Assembly: GCA_039720395.1 (NCBI GenBank)
Contig: CM077820.1
Coordinates: forward strand, 13,663,848-13,727,847
Reading direction: 5' to 3'
Origin: Liquidambar formosana
Taxonomy: Eukaryota > Streptophyta > Magnoliopsida > Saxifragales > Altingiaceae
Length of the DNA: 64,000 nucleotides
In this document: positions 22,868 to 34,300 of the stretch, one piece after another
Layout: the number at the start of each line of letters is the position of its first letter
Position numbering within the stretch: the stretch's first letter is position 1
Program-made: the position numbers and the translations under genes
The notes under the pieces: model-generated
Databases searched by the model: none
Told to the model about the DNA's origin: nothing
Seen by the model: only the letters and a program-made list of their open reading frames with translations

Positions 22868-24684
22868 ATGTCTCATGCAGAAGTAAGTTTTATTTTAATT
22901 TATTCTCTTATTTTTTAAAAGTTAAAGTGGTAGAGTTGTCTTTACAACCTTCTAATTTATTCTTCTTTTCTTGCATGTACTATAAAGAGTTCTAAAAAGG
23001 CACATAAGAGAGCAAAGAAGGACCGTTTAGCTGCAGTTGCTGCCACTATCCAGTAGAGGAATGAAAATATACGTATATCAGATGAAAGATCAAATTCTTC
23101 TCGCTCTTCTCACCCAAATGCTGAAGCAAGCCAACGGTCCTCTACACCTAATGCTGATGCTGGAACAGAAAAGAAAAAACGGGGGAAAAATAAATTGCAT
23201 TCAATTCCCGTTGGTGGATGTGGGCGTTTTGAAGTGGAGTTCAATGAAAGGAGTCAACCGGTTGGCGAAAATTCTGCTGAGTATGCATCTCATCTTGGGA
23301 GTCTAGCTCGGGAACATGTGCCAATTATAATCAGAGATTGGAGGCTAGTAGATTCACAGACTAGAGATGATTTGTGGACATTAGTTCAGGTTTATAAACA
23401 TATTTATATAATGCGTTATCATTAAATATGTTTTCTTACTTTTTATTAGACTTAATTACTTTTTATATGTGCCAATTATACACAGCAAAAATTTTTGGTG
23501 GATGAATACCGTAAGGACTTGGCCATACGAATGATGGGTTCCTATTGGAGATAATTCAAGTCAGAAATTATGTCTTAACTTGTAGATGCTGCTAAAAAAA
23601 ATGGATTCAAATGTCGTCTCTCCTTAATGAAGCCAACAAACATAAAATCTGATCGAGAGTGGGATGCATTTGTGAAATACCGGCTTTCTCCAAACTTTCA
23701 AGTAAGTAAACCAATTTTGTTGAATCTTAGAATATGATGCATTATTTGTTTATAACTAGAGACAAGTTGGGTTGCAAAACTGTTAATCTAAATATGTTGA
23801 AATGTTTAATTTTTATATAGGCTAAAAGTTCCCAATTTAGCTTAATGAGAAAAAAACAAACACTCCTACATACGATGAGTCAGCAAAGGATATGCTCGCT
23901 TAGAACATGACATGGTATGATTTTTTCTTAATTTGATTTGCTTTTCACAATTTCAAGAATATAGTAATCTCGTGCTGCACATTTGTTTTGCAGAGAAAAG
24001 CGAATCCAAGGCTATCAAGAGCAGATGTTTGGACGAAAGGGCATTTGAAGAAAAATAATGAGCCCTATAATGATGCAGTTGCTGATACTTTGGTAACCAA
24101 AAGAAAAAAAAAGAAAAACAATTTCTACAACTATAGTTTTTTATTATATTAGCTTAATTTTATATCCTTGTTAATGCAAATAATGGCTTTTTATCTTTAG
24201 AAAAAAATGGAAGAATATACCCAATCAGCTACTGCTTAATCGTCAAATAATGGTATAAGGGGAGATGCTGTAACTCATGTACTTGGACCTGAACGTAGAG
24301 GTCGTGTACGGGGACTTGGATTTGGGGCTACTATCACTCGAGTGGATGCCCAGTTACAAAGTTGTGTGAAGGTTAAACAACTTGAGTTGCAGTTACAAAA
24401 GCAAGATGAAGAAGTGAAAAAACATGAAGATCAAATGAACAAACTAACCCAACAAGTCGAGGAAATGAAAGTTGTTATGTTAGGACAAGCACAACAGGTA
24501 GAACTCCAATAAATAATATGTGTGTTGTGCAGCTATATATACATGTTTTTGGCCTATATTTATTGAAGTCTACATTTGACATTTGTTTTTTATGAAGCAG
24601 GGTTTAAATAGAGGTTCTATAAATTATGATGACATGATGCAATCTCCAGCAAATACTCCTCGAGTACAAACTTTAATAGGTTAA
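22868..24684 (+). pseudogene. Second CACTA gene, plant transposase (Ptta/En/Spm) family, multi-exon and broken
   Basis: A short first exon MSHAE (22868-22882) with donor GTAAGT is followed by about six exon-like blocks: SSKKAHKRAKKDRLAA; IPVGGCGRFEVEFNERSQPV to TLVQ (ends about 23388); KFLVDEYRKDLAIRMMGSYW with FKCRLSLMKPTNIKSDREW (23486-23702); a short block at 23821; RKANPRLSRADVWTKGHLKK (23997 on); and GPERRGRVRGLGFGATITR with the coiled coil QLQKQDEEVKKHEDQMNKL (to about 24498). The order fits the TnpA-like accessory protein of CACTA elements, which binds subterminal repeats. In-frame stops at about 23054, 23545 and 24237 show decay. Exon limits are by eye. Confidence 0.75.
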
Positions 24685-25573
24685 TTGTATTTTCATATAA
24701 ATTTGTTATGTTGGGAAAAGAGTATATGCATTGTTCTCTTCATAATTCATTGTGTGGTTCTAGGTTTATTAAGTGCATCATCTATTTTACTTATTAGTAG
24801 GTAATTGAATAGTTTATCCTACAAAAATTCAGACTTATGCATTCAGACTTATGCATTTGTTAGAATTTAGACTTATCTTATGTTGTGGAGTATTTGCCTT
24901 AGTTTGGTTTGTGGAGTTTTTAGTTGATGTTATGTAATCCTGGGATTTTAAGTTGATGATAGTTGATAATGGTTGATTATAAGTTGAAAGAGAACTGGAA
25001 TTTCATTTTTATTCCTGATCCGTTTTAGTGTAAAAATCATTTATGAATCTAGAAAATTTATTTTTGGGTGAGGTTTTTTTGTTTAGTGTGATAATAGTGT
25101 GTTGGCATATCTCGTGTGTTTGGGTGGGTGTGCATATGCATTGTAGCCACCCAAATAGGCAGGATAATCATTTTTTTGAATTGAACTTGATTAACCTGAG
25201 TAATGTAACCAATAATTCATTGAATGGTGACAATCGCAGCAAAGCAATGGTACACATGGTGCAGCTAATCTTGGAAATGAGAGGGGCAATGGTATACATA
25301 GTGCAACTAACCTTGAAAATGCGAGATGCCAACTCTTAAATTGGTGTTCATTCGACATTGAAGAAATAGTTGCAGAAGGAAAAGTTGCATCAACTGATCC
25401 TTATGCGAAAGTTCATCATGTTCCTTTCGGGTTAGATTGTTGGAAGGTTGGGTAGACCATGTAACAAATCCAACATTGCCCTTGTACCGTTGTTCACAAG
25501 AAATGTCCACGCTTAAGCAAGCTATTGGGAGTACAACTGCTTGGCCTACCAAATTTATTAGGCTATTGTAGTA
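24685..25573 (+). other. CACTA internal region, no intact gene
   Basis: AT-rich sequence downstream of the second gene. A direct repeat (GGTGCAGCTAATCTTGGAAATG / AGTGCAACTAACCTTGAAAATG type) occurs at about 25257-25320. The stretch 25320-25550 reads like decayed coding sequence in places, but I cannot identify it. Confidence 0.35.
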
Positions 25574-26061
25574 GAGGTGATACTTTTAAGTCCTTTGTTA
25601 GTATAGCATAATAACTATTGGCTCATTTTTGAAGTCACACTTTGTTTACAATGTTTTGTAAGAGTAGATGATTGATGACTTACTAGTTTTTTGTGGTGGA
25701 TGCATGCTCCTAACTTTTCTATTAGTAAAAGGCCTTTCTTGGTGTAGTGGAGGTAATACTTTTAAGTCTTTTGTTAGTATAGCATAGTAACTATTGGCTC
25801 ACTTTTGAAGTCACACTTTGTTTACAATGTTTTGTAGGAGTAGATGATTGATGACTTACTAGTTTTTTGTGGTGGATGCATGCTCCTAACTTTTCTATTA
25901 GTAAAAGGCCTTTTTTGGTGTAATGGAGGTAATACTTCTAAGTCTTTTGTTAGTTTAGCATGATAACTATTGACTCACTTTTGAAGTCACACTTTGTTTC
26001 CAATGTTTTGCAGAGTCAATGATTGATGACCAATTTTTTGTGGTGGATATGCACTCCTAAC
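25574..26061. repeat. Tandem 176-bp repeat carrying CACTA-end-like sequence
   Basis: Two full units and a partial third, period 176 (GGCC at 25731 and 25907). Each contains GAAGTCACACTTTGTTTACA, GGTGGATGCATGCTCCTAAC and GTAAAAGGCC followed by TTTCTTGGTGTAGTGG or TTTTTTGGTGTAATGG. The last segment closely matches the true right end of the element (GTAAAAGGCC, then TTTTTTGGTGTAGTG, at 27105-27131). T-rich tracts follow at about 26090-26130. Confidence 0.85.
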
Positions 26062-26527
26062 TTGTCTATTTTTGTCTTTTTGGCCACTTTTTTTTTTTTT
26101 TTTTGTTTTTTGTTTTTTTTTTTTTTTTTTGTTTTCACTAGTAAATTTGTATGTAATGTTATGGGATGATGTTAATATATGACATATAATGACAATTAAA
26201 AGATGTGTTTGGTCATCATTTTAGAATTTGTTTCACACTTTTGCAATTACACTTTGTTTGCAATGTATTGACACTTAATGACATGTAATGACAATTGATG
26301 TTAATGACACTTTTGAAGTCACACTTTGTTTGCAATGTATTGCATATAATATTAGGCTTTATTTAATGAATTTGATTTGTTAGGTGTTTGAAGTTTGGGA
26401 TCAAATCAATTATGGTTTTACACTTTTAATAATGGTGTGTTTGGTTATCATTTTATATGAATAGGGAATAGGTATACAAACAAACATAAATGAAAGCACA
26501 TGCAAACCAAAAAGAAAAAGAAAAAGG
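26062..26527. other. CACTA right internal region, AT-rich
   Basis: T-rich low complexity at 26080-26135, then dispersed echoes of the 176-bp repeat (CACTTTGTTTGCAATGTATTG at about 26246 and about 26325). No gene. Confidence 0.4.
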
Positions 26528-27115
26528 GAAACGACAACGTTTACAAAATGTTGTCATAAAATTACCGAAAATCTACGACAACATTTTGGAAACGCTGTTG
26601 ATGTGTGTATCTAAGACAACATTTTCTGAAATGTTGTTAATGTGTCTATATAAGACAACATTTTGTAAATGTTGTTGATGTAAGTCAGTTAATTATCAAC
26701 AACAACATTTCTGAAATGTTGTTAATGTGTTTATAGAATACAACATTTTGAAAACGTTGTTGATGTGTCAACTAACCATTTACGACAACATTTCTGAAAT
26801 GTTGGTAATGTGTTTATAGAATACAACATTTTGAAAACGTTGTTGATGTGTCAATTAACTATTTACGACAACATTTCTGAAATGTTGTTAATGTGTTCGA
26901 TCTAAGACAATGTTTCTGTAAATGTTGTCGATACGTCTAACACAACGTTTATTCAACGTGGTAAGATGACATTAACAACATTTTGTTTTTTCCTTTCAAC
27001 AACATTTGTTTAACGTTGTAAAAAGTCTCACATCAATCACAACAGGAGCTGACACAACATATATGAAAATGTTGTGGAAAGTCTTTAACAACATTTTTTC
27101 AATGTCGTAAAAGGC
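26528..27115. repeat. Right subterminal repeats of the CACTA element
   Basis: About fourteen palindromic units, each pairing ACAACATTT with AAATGTTGT across a few bases, separated by spacers such as TAATGTGTCTATATA. Variants substitute CG inside the motif (AACGTTGTTGATGTG). The array is denser than the left one, as is usual for CACTA elements, and ends directly before the right TIR. Confidence 0.85.
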
Positions 27116-27134
27116 CTTTTTTGGTGTAGTGTTA

Positions 27135-28400
27135 GAAACTGGGCCTAAGGTGACCGCCTCAATTGTACCCTTTTCAAAATTTCTTTATTTTTCTTTACTC
27201 TTTCTAATCTTCTTTTAATTATTTTTAATTTTTCACTGTTTCTAGTAGTGGAATTTTTCTAATATTAGTACTATTAAAAAATATTTAAATATTTATAGTT
27301 ATTTAATAATTTAATTAACTAAATAATTCAATTTTGATGTATAAAATTAGAACGTGTGTAGTAGGAAAAAATAAATGCGCAGTAGCCATCAAAGTAATTA
27401 ATGTTTGGTTAATAAAAATCTCAATTTCATGTGAGAGTTAGATTGGTGATGCATTTTCAGAGATTGGACGCATGCCAATTGGTCTGAAATATTTTATAGT
27501 AAAATATGTCCTTCCGCTACGTAAGTTTGTTCATTCTAATGGATAAAAGGTGTCAGCAATCAAAATTGCAGTCTATGCGAATCAGTCTGAAATTTTCATT
27601 TTTCCCATTTTTATTTTTCATCTTCCTTATTATTACACTCAATTATTCTGTAATTTGGTGACCATATTACACTATCTTCCATACATTGTTAGGTTTTATC
27701 CTCTAGCAAAGATAGCAGAAGGAAATCCATTTGCTGAAGTTCAATCAACTGGGATGTATGTGGATTGATTTTCCGACATCAACTTTGTGGTGGTGGTGGT
27801 GGTGGTGATGATCGATGATGGTGATTGTTGTTCTTGGTTTCTATTTATTGTCTATTTCCTTGTTTTGATTTTTATTTAACTGCTGTTTAGTCTCTAACCA
27901 TTTGGTTTGTAATATGCATGATTGGTACTATTGATTTTTAATTTTCATCAACTGTGGTTTCAGTTGGGAAGTAGAGGGGTTCCTAGTTCCCAATCTGTAA
28001 TGTGATTCATGTAGTTGACCTTAACTAGTTGATATTAAAATTTTAAGGGGAGAGTATGAAGCTTTGCAATGCTCTGTCATGGGACATGTTTAGATTGAAA
28101 CCTCCCCTGTTCCCCCATCATATATACCCCTTTCGCATTCAATTTATATTATAGAGTAAACAATTTAATATAAAAAACATATCAACGCTATTTCAGAAAA
28201 GTAAAAGATATTTTATAAATATTTCAAAATAAAATTTTTGGATTGATGTCAGTCAATCAAGTCGAGGAGCTGATTGAAAAACCGGGATCTAGAATCTTGA
28301 CACCAAAGAAATTGAAATCGTGTCCCCCAATTACAACTAATTATTAATTCCAAATATTGCAACTTTGAAATTGAAGAAACAAATTTAGAATATTACACAT
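27135..28400 (+). other. 3' flank of CNL copy 2, resumed after the CACTA insertion
   Basis: GAAACTGGGCCTAAGGTGAC continues the sequence interrupted at 17617 and follows 4940-5900 of copy 1: AAGGTGTCAGCAATCAAA near 27547, a GGT repeat near 27790-27810, and GAGAGTATGAAGC near 28050. Beyond 28050 it also matches copy 3 (33780-33990: GGATTGATGTCAGTCAATCA type). No coding sequence. Confidence 0.7.
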
Positions 28401-28408
28401 AATAATGG

Positions 28409-28690
28409 GGGAATTCTATGGTATATATCCAAAAAAAAAAAAGAAAAAAAAAGAAAAAAAGATTGGAATACTGTAAGTCAAGCAGTAATTGAACGTATAT
28501 TAGTGAGGACATTTTATGGTATCCACACCAAAAAAAAAGAAAAAAAGAAAAAAAAAAAAAAAGGAAGAAGTACTATACATTAAGTGGTAATTGAACATAT
28601 ATCAATGAGAAAATTCTATGGTATCCACAAAAAATTTAAAAAACAAAATTGGAGTACTGTACTTTAAATGGTAATTGATCATATTTTATA
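28409..28690. repeat. Three tandem copies of a roughly 100-bp A-rich unit
   Basis: Each unit has TTCTATGGTAT (or TTTTATGGTAT) then CCA and an A-rich tract, then TGGAATACTGTA-like sequence and AATGGTAATTGA-like sequence. Starts are at about 28410, 28510 and 28612. The A tracts vary in length. The origin is unknown. Confidence 0.7.
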
Positions 28691-29401
28691 GTAACTTATC
28701 ACATTTTTTTGTTACTTTGGTCATATTTATAATAACAAAAAATTTATTTACATTTTGTAGTATTTGGTCACAAATGTAGTGCGAATATGTTTTTAGTGGA
28801 CATGGCTTCTAATTGGGAGCTAGATTTGGTGATGGTTTCAAGGGGGAAAAAAAAAAATCATCACCGTATTGGTTTAAGGGGATCGTGACACGTCAGCAAA
28901 AGAAAATTAATGGATAGTTCAGATCAAAGACTAAAAAACACTCCCAATGAGGTTACCTCAGCATTTTGGCAAGAGAGGTTGCTAGTCATTTGCTTGGTTT
29001 GGGTCAATTCAAGCGAATACTGTTACTTTCACTACAATGCAAAGTGGCTCATTAAGGGCAACTCCAATGTTGTGCTAAAAGGTGTGCTATTGCTATATTT
29101 TAACAATAGTATATTTTATTGGTGCTCCAATGATGTGCAAAAAAATAACAATAGGTTACACTTGTGCTATATTTGACATACTTTTGTGCTAAAATAATAC
29201 AAAGTTGGTTTAAAAAAAGGAAGAAGATGATAGTTGTGATAAAAATTATATATTGTGTCATTTGTACTATCGGAGCATGTTGTGTCAAATTATAGCATGT
29301 GCTAAAATTGAAATAGCACATGTAAAATACTACTGCAACCCGGCCATATGTACGGCTAATGACAATACTATGTGTAATTTGTATGTTACCAATTCTCTAA
29401 T
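28691..29401. other. Intergenic with possible MITE
   Basis: GGGCAACTCCAATGTTGTGC at 29056 and the reverse-sense ATCGGAGCATGTTGTGTC near 29270 could be the ends of a small element of about 230 bases, but the ends are weak. 29340-29400 (CCGGCCATATGTACGGCTAA) is duplicated at about 35500-35570 (CCGGCCATATGCACAGCTAA). No gene is supported. Confidence 0.35.
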
Positions 29402-29542
29402 GCTATGTTCGGATGAGGAATTTTTAGGTGGAATTTGTAAAATTTTTATAAGGATGAGACCATCTCATCTTTATAAAAATTTTACAAATTCCATCTCAAA
29501 AGCAAATTCTACCTGAAAATTTTTTATCCAAATATAGCGTTA
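29399..29542. mobile_element. Foldback MITE of about 140 bp
   Basis: AATGCTATGTTCGGAT at the left and ATCCAAATATAGCGTT at the right form imperfect terminal inverted repeats of about 38 bases. A nearly perfect inner hairpin (GGAATTTGTAAAATTTTTAT pairing with ATAAAAATTTTACAAATTCC) meets at CCATC near 29460. The whole unit is palindromic and has no coding capacity. The superfamily is undecided (hAT- or MULE-like). Confidence 0.7.
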
Positions 29543-30482
29543 TGGTATTAGATGACCTCGATCGTCAACTTCTAGTTTTCCATTGGTCTTTTGCCCATAA
29601 AAGATCCAAACGGCTTCATCATCTTTTTCATCTAAAACCAGATTGAATCATTTTTCATTTTTCATTTTTCCGACATTCGGTCTTTTTTCTTTAGCTAATT
29701 GCATGCGTCTTAGCTAACAAGACTGACATATAAATTTTTTACTTGGTCATGATACATCCGGCCTTTTCACTATGGTACCAATTATTCCTCCTCCCACCTA
29801 AACAAGTGGTAAGATGTGATTCGGATTTTTTTTTTTGGGCAGCTTGTAATTTGCAATTTGTCAAAGACTCGAAACTGTGTAATTTAGGATTTGTGGCAAT
29901 TTCTTATTTATCTTTGTTAACATTGGATCCTCTCTAAGAAACGTGGCAAGTCTTAATTTGTCATGCCAATGGTATGATCAATAGTTTATTGGCATTTGCT
30001 AAATTTGTTAAGTGGGTGATCTATTAGAATTTTTATATAATATGGGTTTACATTGATTGATTTTCTGGATTGTGAAAAACGGGTTGAATGTCTAACTTGC
30101 AATGATATACGGTATAACCCATTATATGATGTGATCAATAAAGTAATTGCGCTCTAGTGCACCTTGGTCCGTGAAATGGGATTATAAAGTGTGAGCCTAT
30201 TCCTTATAAGTCAAGGAGCCCATGATGGGAAAGACTCTATAAAGTTTTTTTATAAACAGGTCAGGTCTCCTCTACATTGCACAAGTTGAAAACCCTAATA
30301 GTGTGTCCCATTGGTGGCTGCATAAAGAAAAGAGGAGCAAGTAGAGAAAGATTGGCCTCCTAACCGTATGTCTCTTTTGCAAAGGTTTTTTAATTGGATT
30401 CAATGGCTTTCATTGGTACGCGCATATTATTTATTATTATCATTTTTCATGTGTTCTAATTTTCTAGTATAGACTTAAAAAG
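29543..30482. other. Intergenic, possible LTR-derived sequence
   Basis: 29950-30420 contains phrases reminiscent of Copia LTR/leader sequence (TCAAGGAGCCCATGATGGGAA, GGCTGCATAAAGAAAAGAGG, CTTTCATTGGTACGCGC), but no paired LTR, primer site or coding domain. I cannot classify it. Confidence 0.3.
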
Positions 30483-31062
30483 GTATTGGAGCAGTGCTAT
30501 TGGTAAAAGAAAATAGGGAAAAATTATAAATTATTTTTTAGACCAATAGCACTGCTCAAATACATAATGAAGTGCTTAGTGGTGCCAAGAAGTAAATTAA
30601 AAATTAACACAGTAAAAAACAATGTAATCGATGGAAGAACCTCTGTTAAAATGGCTTCATATTTTAAAGAGTCTTTGAAATGGGTATTTTGTTAGGCAAA
30701 TTCAAGTTTTTGTTTTGTTCAAAGTCAATTATCAACACCTCCTCGAAAGCGTATAATCTGATGCATTATTGATGTATGTGTGAAGCTGCAGATATTTTTT
30801 TTAGGAAAACATGTGGGTGTAAGCAAATTATCTCTGCATTCACTAGGCCTTATGACCTCGTGGGAATACCCATCAATGTCAAGCCAGCTGTGGAAAAGAA
30901 ATGTGCACCACTGGATGGCCTATCTTCAATATAATTGATTGGAAAAAATATGCAAGTATCGATTGACTTAGAAATACAGAGTCAAGATGCATATAGCACT
31001 TCATTTGGGAAGGTAGGGTGGCAATAAAATCCGATCAGCTGTTGTGCTCAATAGCATAACAA
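30483..31062 (+). repeat. CNL upstream module, copy a, with 81-bp hairpin
   Basis: This segment recurs at 34640-35170, 37074-37578 and in part at 42690-42970; its distal part resembles 55425-55560, just upstream of the CNL start at 55639. It begins with a hairpin (30483-30563), whose arms are 22 bases and include GAGCAGTGCTATTGGT and its complement. TAATGAAGTGCTTAGTGGTG, TCAAGCCAGCTGTGG and TTGACTTAGAAATAC follow. It is interpreted as a duplicated promoter region. Confidence 0.65.
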
Positions 31063-31229
31063 GATGCAAATAGCTTTATTATTGTCGTGCTAACTAAATT
31101 AAATTATTGTGCCTCCATCAACAAGCTTTTTTTGAGCTCCAATTTTCTAATTAAATTATTGTATTTGAGTATTGCTATTTTTATTATTAGTCAAGTTAAC
31201 TAAACAAATAGAGATTCTAACCATGTATT

Positions 31230-32222
31230 GTTTCTAATTAATATAACATATATTACAAGAATTTTCTCTGTCAGTTATCATGATCTTCCTTATCACCTAA
31301 AGCCTTGTTTCTTGTACTTCGGCATATATCTAGAGGACTATTCAGTTAATTGTGCAAGATTAATTTGACTATGGACATTTGGTATAAAAAAAAGAAAGAA
31401 AGACAGAACATTGGAAGAGGTTGCAGAAGATTATTTAACCGAGTTCATCCATAGAAGCTTGGTTCTTGTGTTAGAGGTAGATATTGATAGAAAATCTAAA
31501 AACTATAGAGTTCACGATTCGATGCATAAATTTATTTTTTCAAAATCACAGGATTTAAATTTTTTTTTTTCATGTTGTGGTGGAAAAAGACTCAAGTTTT
31601 GATGGAAAAACTTGATGTGTATCAATCCATAATAGTGTAGATAATGCTATAGAGAACATTAGAACACTTCAATTCATTGGGTTTGTGTTTTTGTGGTTGA
31701 TAAATTGCCAAAGTCATTAATGGCTACATTCATTAAAAATTTCAAGTTTATGAAAGTATTGGATTTTGAAATTGCTCCGATTCCCTTCCTGAAGAAATAG
31801 GAAATCTATTCCATTTAAGGTATTTAAGTGTGATAAGAACAAAAATAAAAATGCTTCCATAGTCTATAAGCAAACTACAGACTCCAATCTTTGGATCTGA
31901 AACAATCCCTTGTGCATGAACTACCTATTGAGATCAATCTGCTCTGCAATCTGCGAGATCTTTCGGCTTACTATGATGGAGAAAATTCTCATGATAATTT
32001 CAACTCTTGTCAGGAATGAAAATACAAGAAGGGATTGGGTGTTTAGTAGCCTTGCAGAAGTTGTATTCTATGGAGGCAAATCATGGGATGGGTCTAATCA
32101 CAGAATTGAGTAAGTTAAGGCAGTTGGGGAGATTAGGCATTAAGAAATTAATAAGAGAAGATGGGAGGGCTTTATGCGAAATCCATTGAGAAGATGAACG
32201 ACCATCTTCAATCTTGAGAGGT
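31230..32222 (+). pseudogene. CNL copy 3: exon-2 pseudogene
   Basis: Homologous to 3228-4200. Decayed versions of the YHDLP block (TTATCATGATCTTCCTTATC), [27 protein letters not shown] and RVHDSMHKFIFSK (VHD kept) are visible, then LRRs. A TGA-type stop in the LWIAEG block near 31366, further indels and stops near 31614 and 31795 kill the frame. As in copy 2, homology to the intact exon stops after CTTGAGAGGTA at 32222. No first exon is present. The promoter-like module ends about 170 bases upstream, implying deletion of the CC-NB exon and most of the intron. Confidence 0.85.
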
Positions 32223-32322
32223 AGTTTCAAATTGTTTACATTTTAAACATTTTGTTAGCATCTGTTGATATGGTAACAAATTGTTTACATTTTAAACATA
32301 TGCTTTTAATGCAACAAAAGTA
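32223..32322 (+). other. Tail shared by CNL copies 2 and 3
   Basis: GTTTCAAATTGTTTACATTT and the following bases match 16985-17075 in copy 2 but not the intact copy 1. This shows that copies 2 and 3 derive from one already truncated ancestor. Confidence 0.6.
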
Positions 32323-32552
32323 ATCCCTCTATCCCACAAAGATAGACCATCTTTGCAAATTTTTTTAAACTTCCTATACTACCCTTTGTTATTTCAAATA
32401 CAAAAATTATTTTCAACACAAAACCCAATAAAAAGTAATGGAGGGTACTTTTGGAAAAATTGAGTTTAATAAATGACAAGTTAATGAAATGATGATTTTT
32501 CTTAAACTGTGTGTTTTGTTTAACATGACCTATCTTTGTGGGATGGAGAGAG
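32323..32552. mobile_element. Stowaway-type MITE (Tc1/mariner)
   Basis: A 230-bp insertion flanked by TA dinucleotides. Its inverted ends are ATCCCTCTATCCCACAAAG and the complement of CTTTGTGGGATGGAGAGAG. The second CNL copy has the uninterrupted site (AAAAAAGTACATAATTTG near 17070), which proves insertion here after that duplication. Confidence 0.9.
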
Positions 32553-34300
32553 TACATAATTTGAATATACATTATTGCAAAGATAAAATACTACTCTGTA
32601 TAAAACTATTTTTCCTTTTTGTTCTTCTAATCTTTCAGTTATTTAATTAAGAAACAATCTATGATGGAGCATCACCCTATCAAAATTCATGGGGCACCAT
32701 GCCATTGCTATTTTATATACAAATAATGGGATAATATATTAATCAAGATCATTGATATTGATCTAACCATGTTGGACTAGATAGATTTATAATTTCACAA
32801 GGATCCATAATGATAATATTAATTATATATCTGTACTTTTTATTTGAGCAAATAAAACGGCTCCATATTTGAGGATTTTTTTTTCTTCAAATGAAAAGAC
32901 TCTCTAATTCACAATTTTTCTTTATTGCTATCTATACAAGATGTCCTCGATCTATTGAAAGGTCTAGATTATTACATATAACCAATTTTTGCATACAAAG
33001 TCATGTTGCCTTATAAATTTTGATTTAGCACCGCCCCCCTTCATATATTATGTCTGTAAGTGCATGTGGGAAAATGTTGCTCATACAACTCTAGGATATG
33101 ATGCTTCAATTGTCTCTACTCTCTCACATTGGGGTAAAACATAAAATCATGTAATATCACCCATATTTGTGTGGGTCCTACTTCCTTGTGAAAGAGTTGA
33201 ATGGATGATTCGTTAATTTTTAGAGTTGCGACATATAACACTACTCTAAATCAAGTGTACTATTCTTGGAATTATTTTAGAATCTTAATATTGGTTTTTA
33301 TATATTAAAGATTAGTCCTTCCACTACAGAAATTCATTCATTCGGATTGATGGATAATAGTTGTCAACAATCAAAATTATACTCGACACCAATTAGTCTA
33401 TAATTTTCTTTCACCTTTAATTATTATTATTATTATTATTATTTATAATTAAAAAGTTTGATTGTTAAGTTTTATATGAGAGCAAATATAGCACTGGGAA
33501 ATTCAACTGCTGGAGCATTCTGCATTGTTGCGCTTAGTATTTTGTTGCTTATTTCATGGTTTTGATTTTTATTTAATGTTGGTTTAGCAACATATTGGAT
33601 TTCTTTAAGCATGTGTAATATGCATCATTCGTACTATTCACTATTCGAAAACATATGATCTTCTTTAATATATTTTCTGAATTTCTCTCTACCTTTGATT
33701 TTTTTATTTTTATCAGTCCCACTGTGTAATTTAATTAGTTGACCCAATTTTGTTGAGTTGTGCTGGTTTCAATTAGAAAGTTTGAAGCTTGCAATGCTCT
33801 CTGTTATGGGCATGCTTTGATAGAACCTCCACCGTTCCCCATCAAACCCCACTCGCATTCAATTTATATTAAAAATACTATTGTAGACTTAACAATTCAA
33901 TTAAAAATATATATCAACAGGTGTTTTAGAAAAATAGTAAATATTTTAAATATATCAAAATAAAACTTTTGGATTGATGTCGGTCAATCAAGTCGAAAAG
34001 CACATTGAAATCGTGCATGTTCCCTATATAATAGTTAATGATATTTAATTATTGCAAGTAATATTAGATTTTTTCTAGAATTCACAAAAATTTTCCGAAC
34101 AAATTAAATTTAGAATACTACATATAGTGCTTATTTTCTGTCCATGAATTTATTTATTTTTTCACATTCAAATCAATTGTGGAATTTTGTTTGAGTTATT
34201 TCAAATCTTTTTTTGATTAAATCACAAATTCCTCAGTTTTTGGATTTTGTTTGAGTTATTTCAAAACTTTCTTTGTCAAAATCACAAGTCTCATCAATAC
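32553..34300 (+). other. 3' flank of CNL copy 3
   Basis: Matches 17085-17410 (TTCTTCAAATGAAAAGAC, TTGGGGTAAAACATAAAATC) with an extra 230-base segment at about 32610-32870 absent from copy 2. It then matches the 3' flank of copies 1 and 2 from about 33300 (GATAATAGTTGTCAACAATC). An ATT trinucleotide run lies at 33421-33441. No coding sequence. Confidence 0.55.

Larger units (their letters stand above)
17618..27131 (+). mobile_element. CACTA (En/Spm) DNA transposon, full structure but degenerate genes
   Basis: A 9514-bp element bounded by CACTACAAGAA on the left and GGTGTAGTG on the right (reverse complement CACTACACC). The 3-bp target duplications TTA are at 17615-17617 and 27132-27134. Across the insertion the flanks rejoin to match the uninterrupted copy at about 4930-4950. 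Inside are palindromic subterminal repeats at both ends, a GC-rich duplicated leader, a TNP2-type transposase and a second gene of the plant transposase (Ptta/En/Spm) family. Both genes contain stops or frameshifts, so the element is probably non-autonomous now, though the ends look intact. Confidence 0.93.

Noticed and set aside
25574..26061. CRISPR-like spaced repeat.
   Set aside because: These are adjacent long tandem units without unique spacers, in a plant CACTA element.
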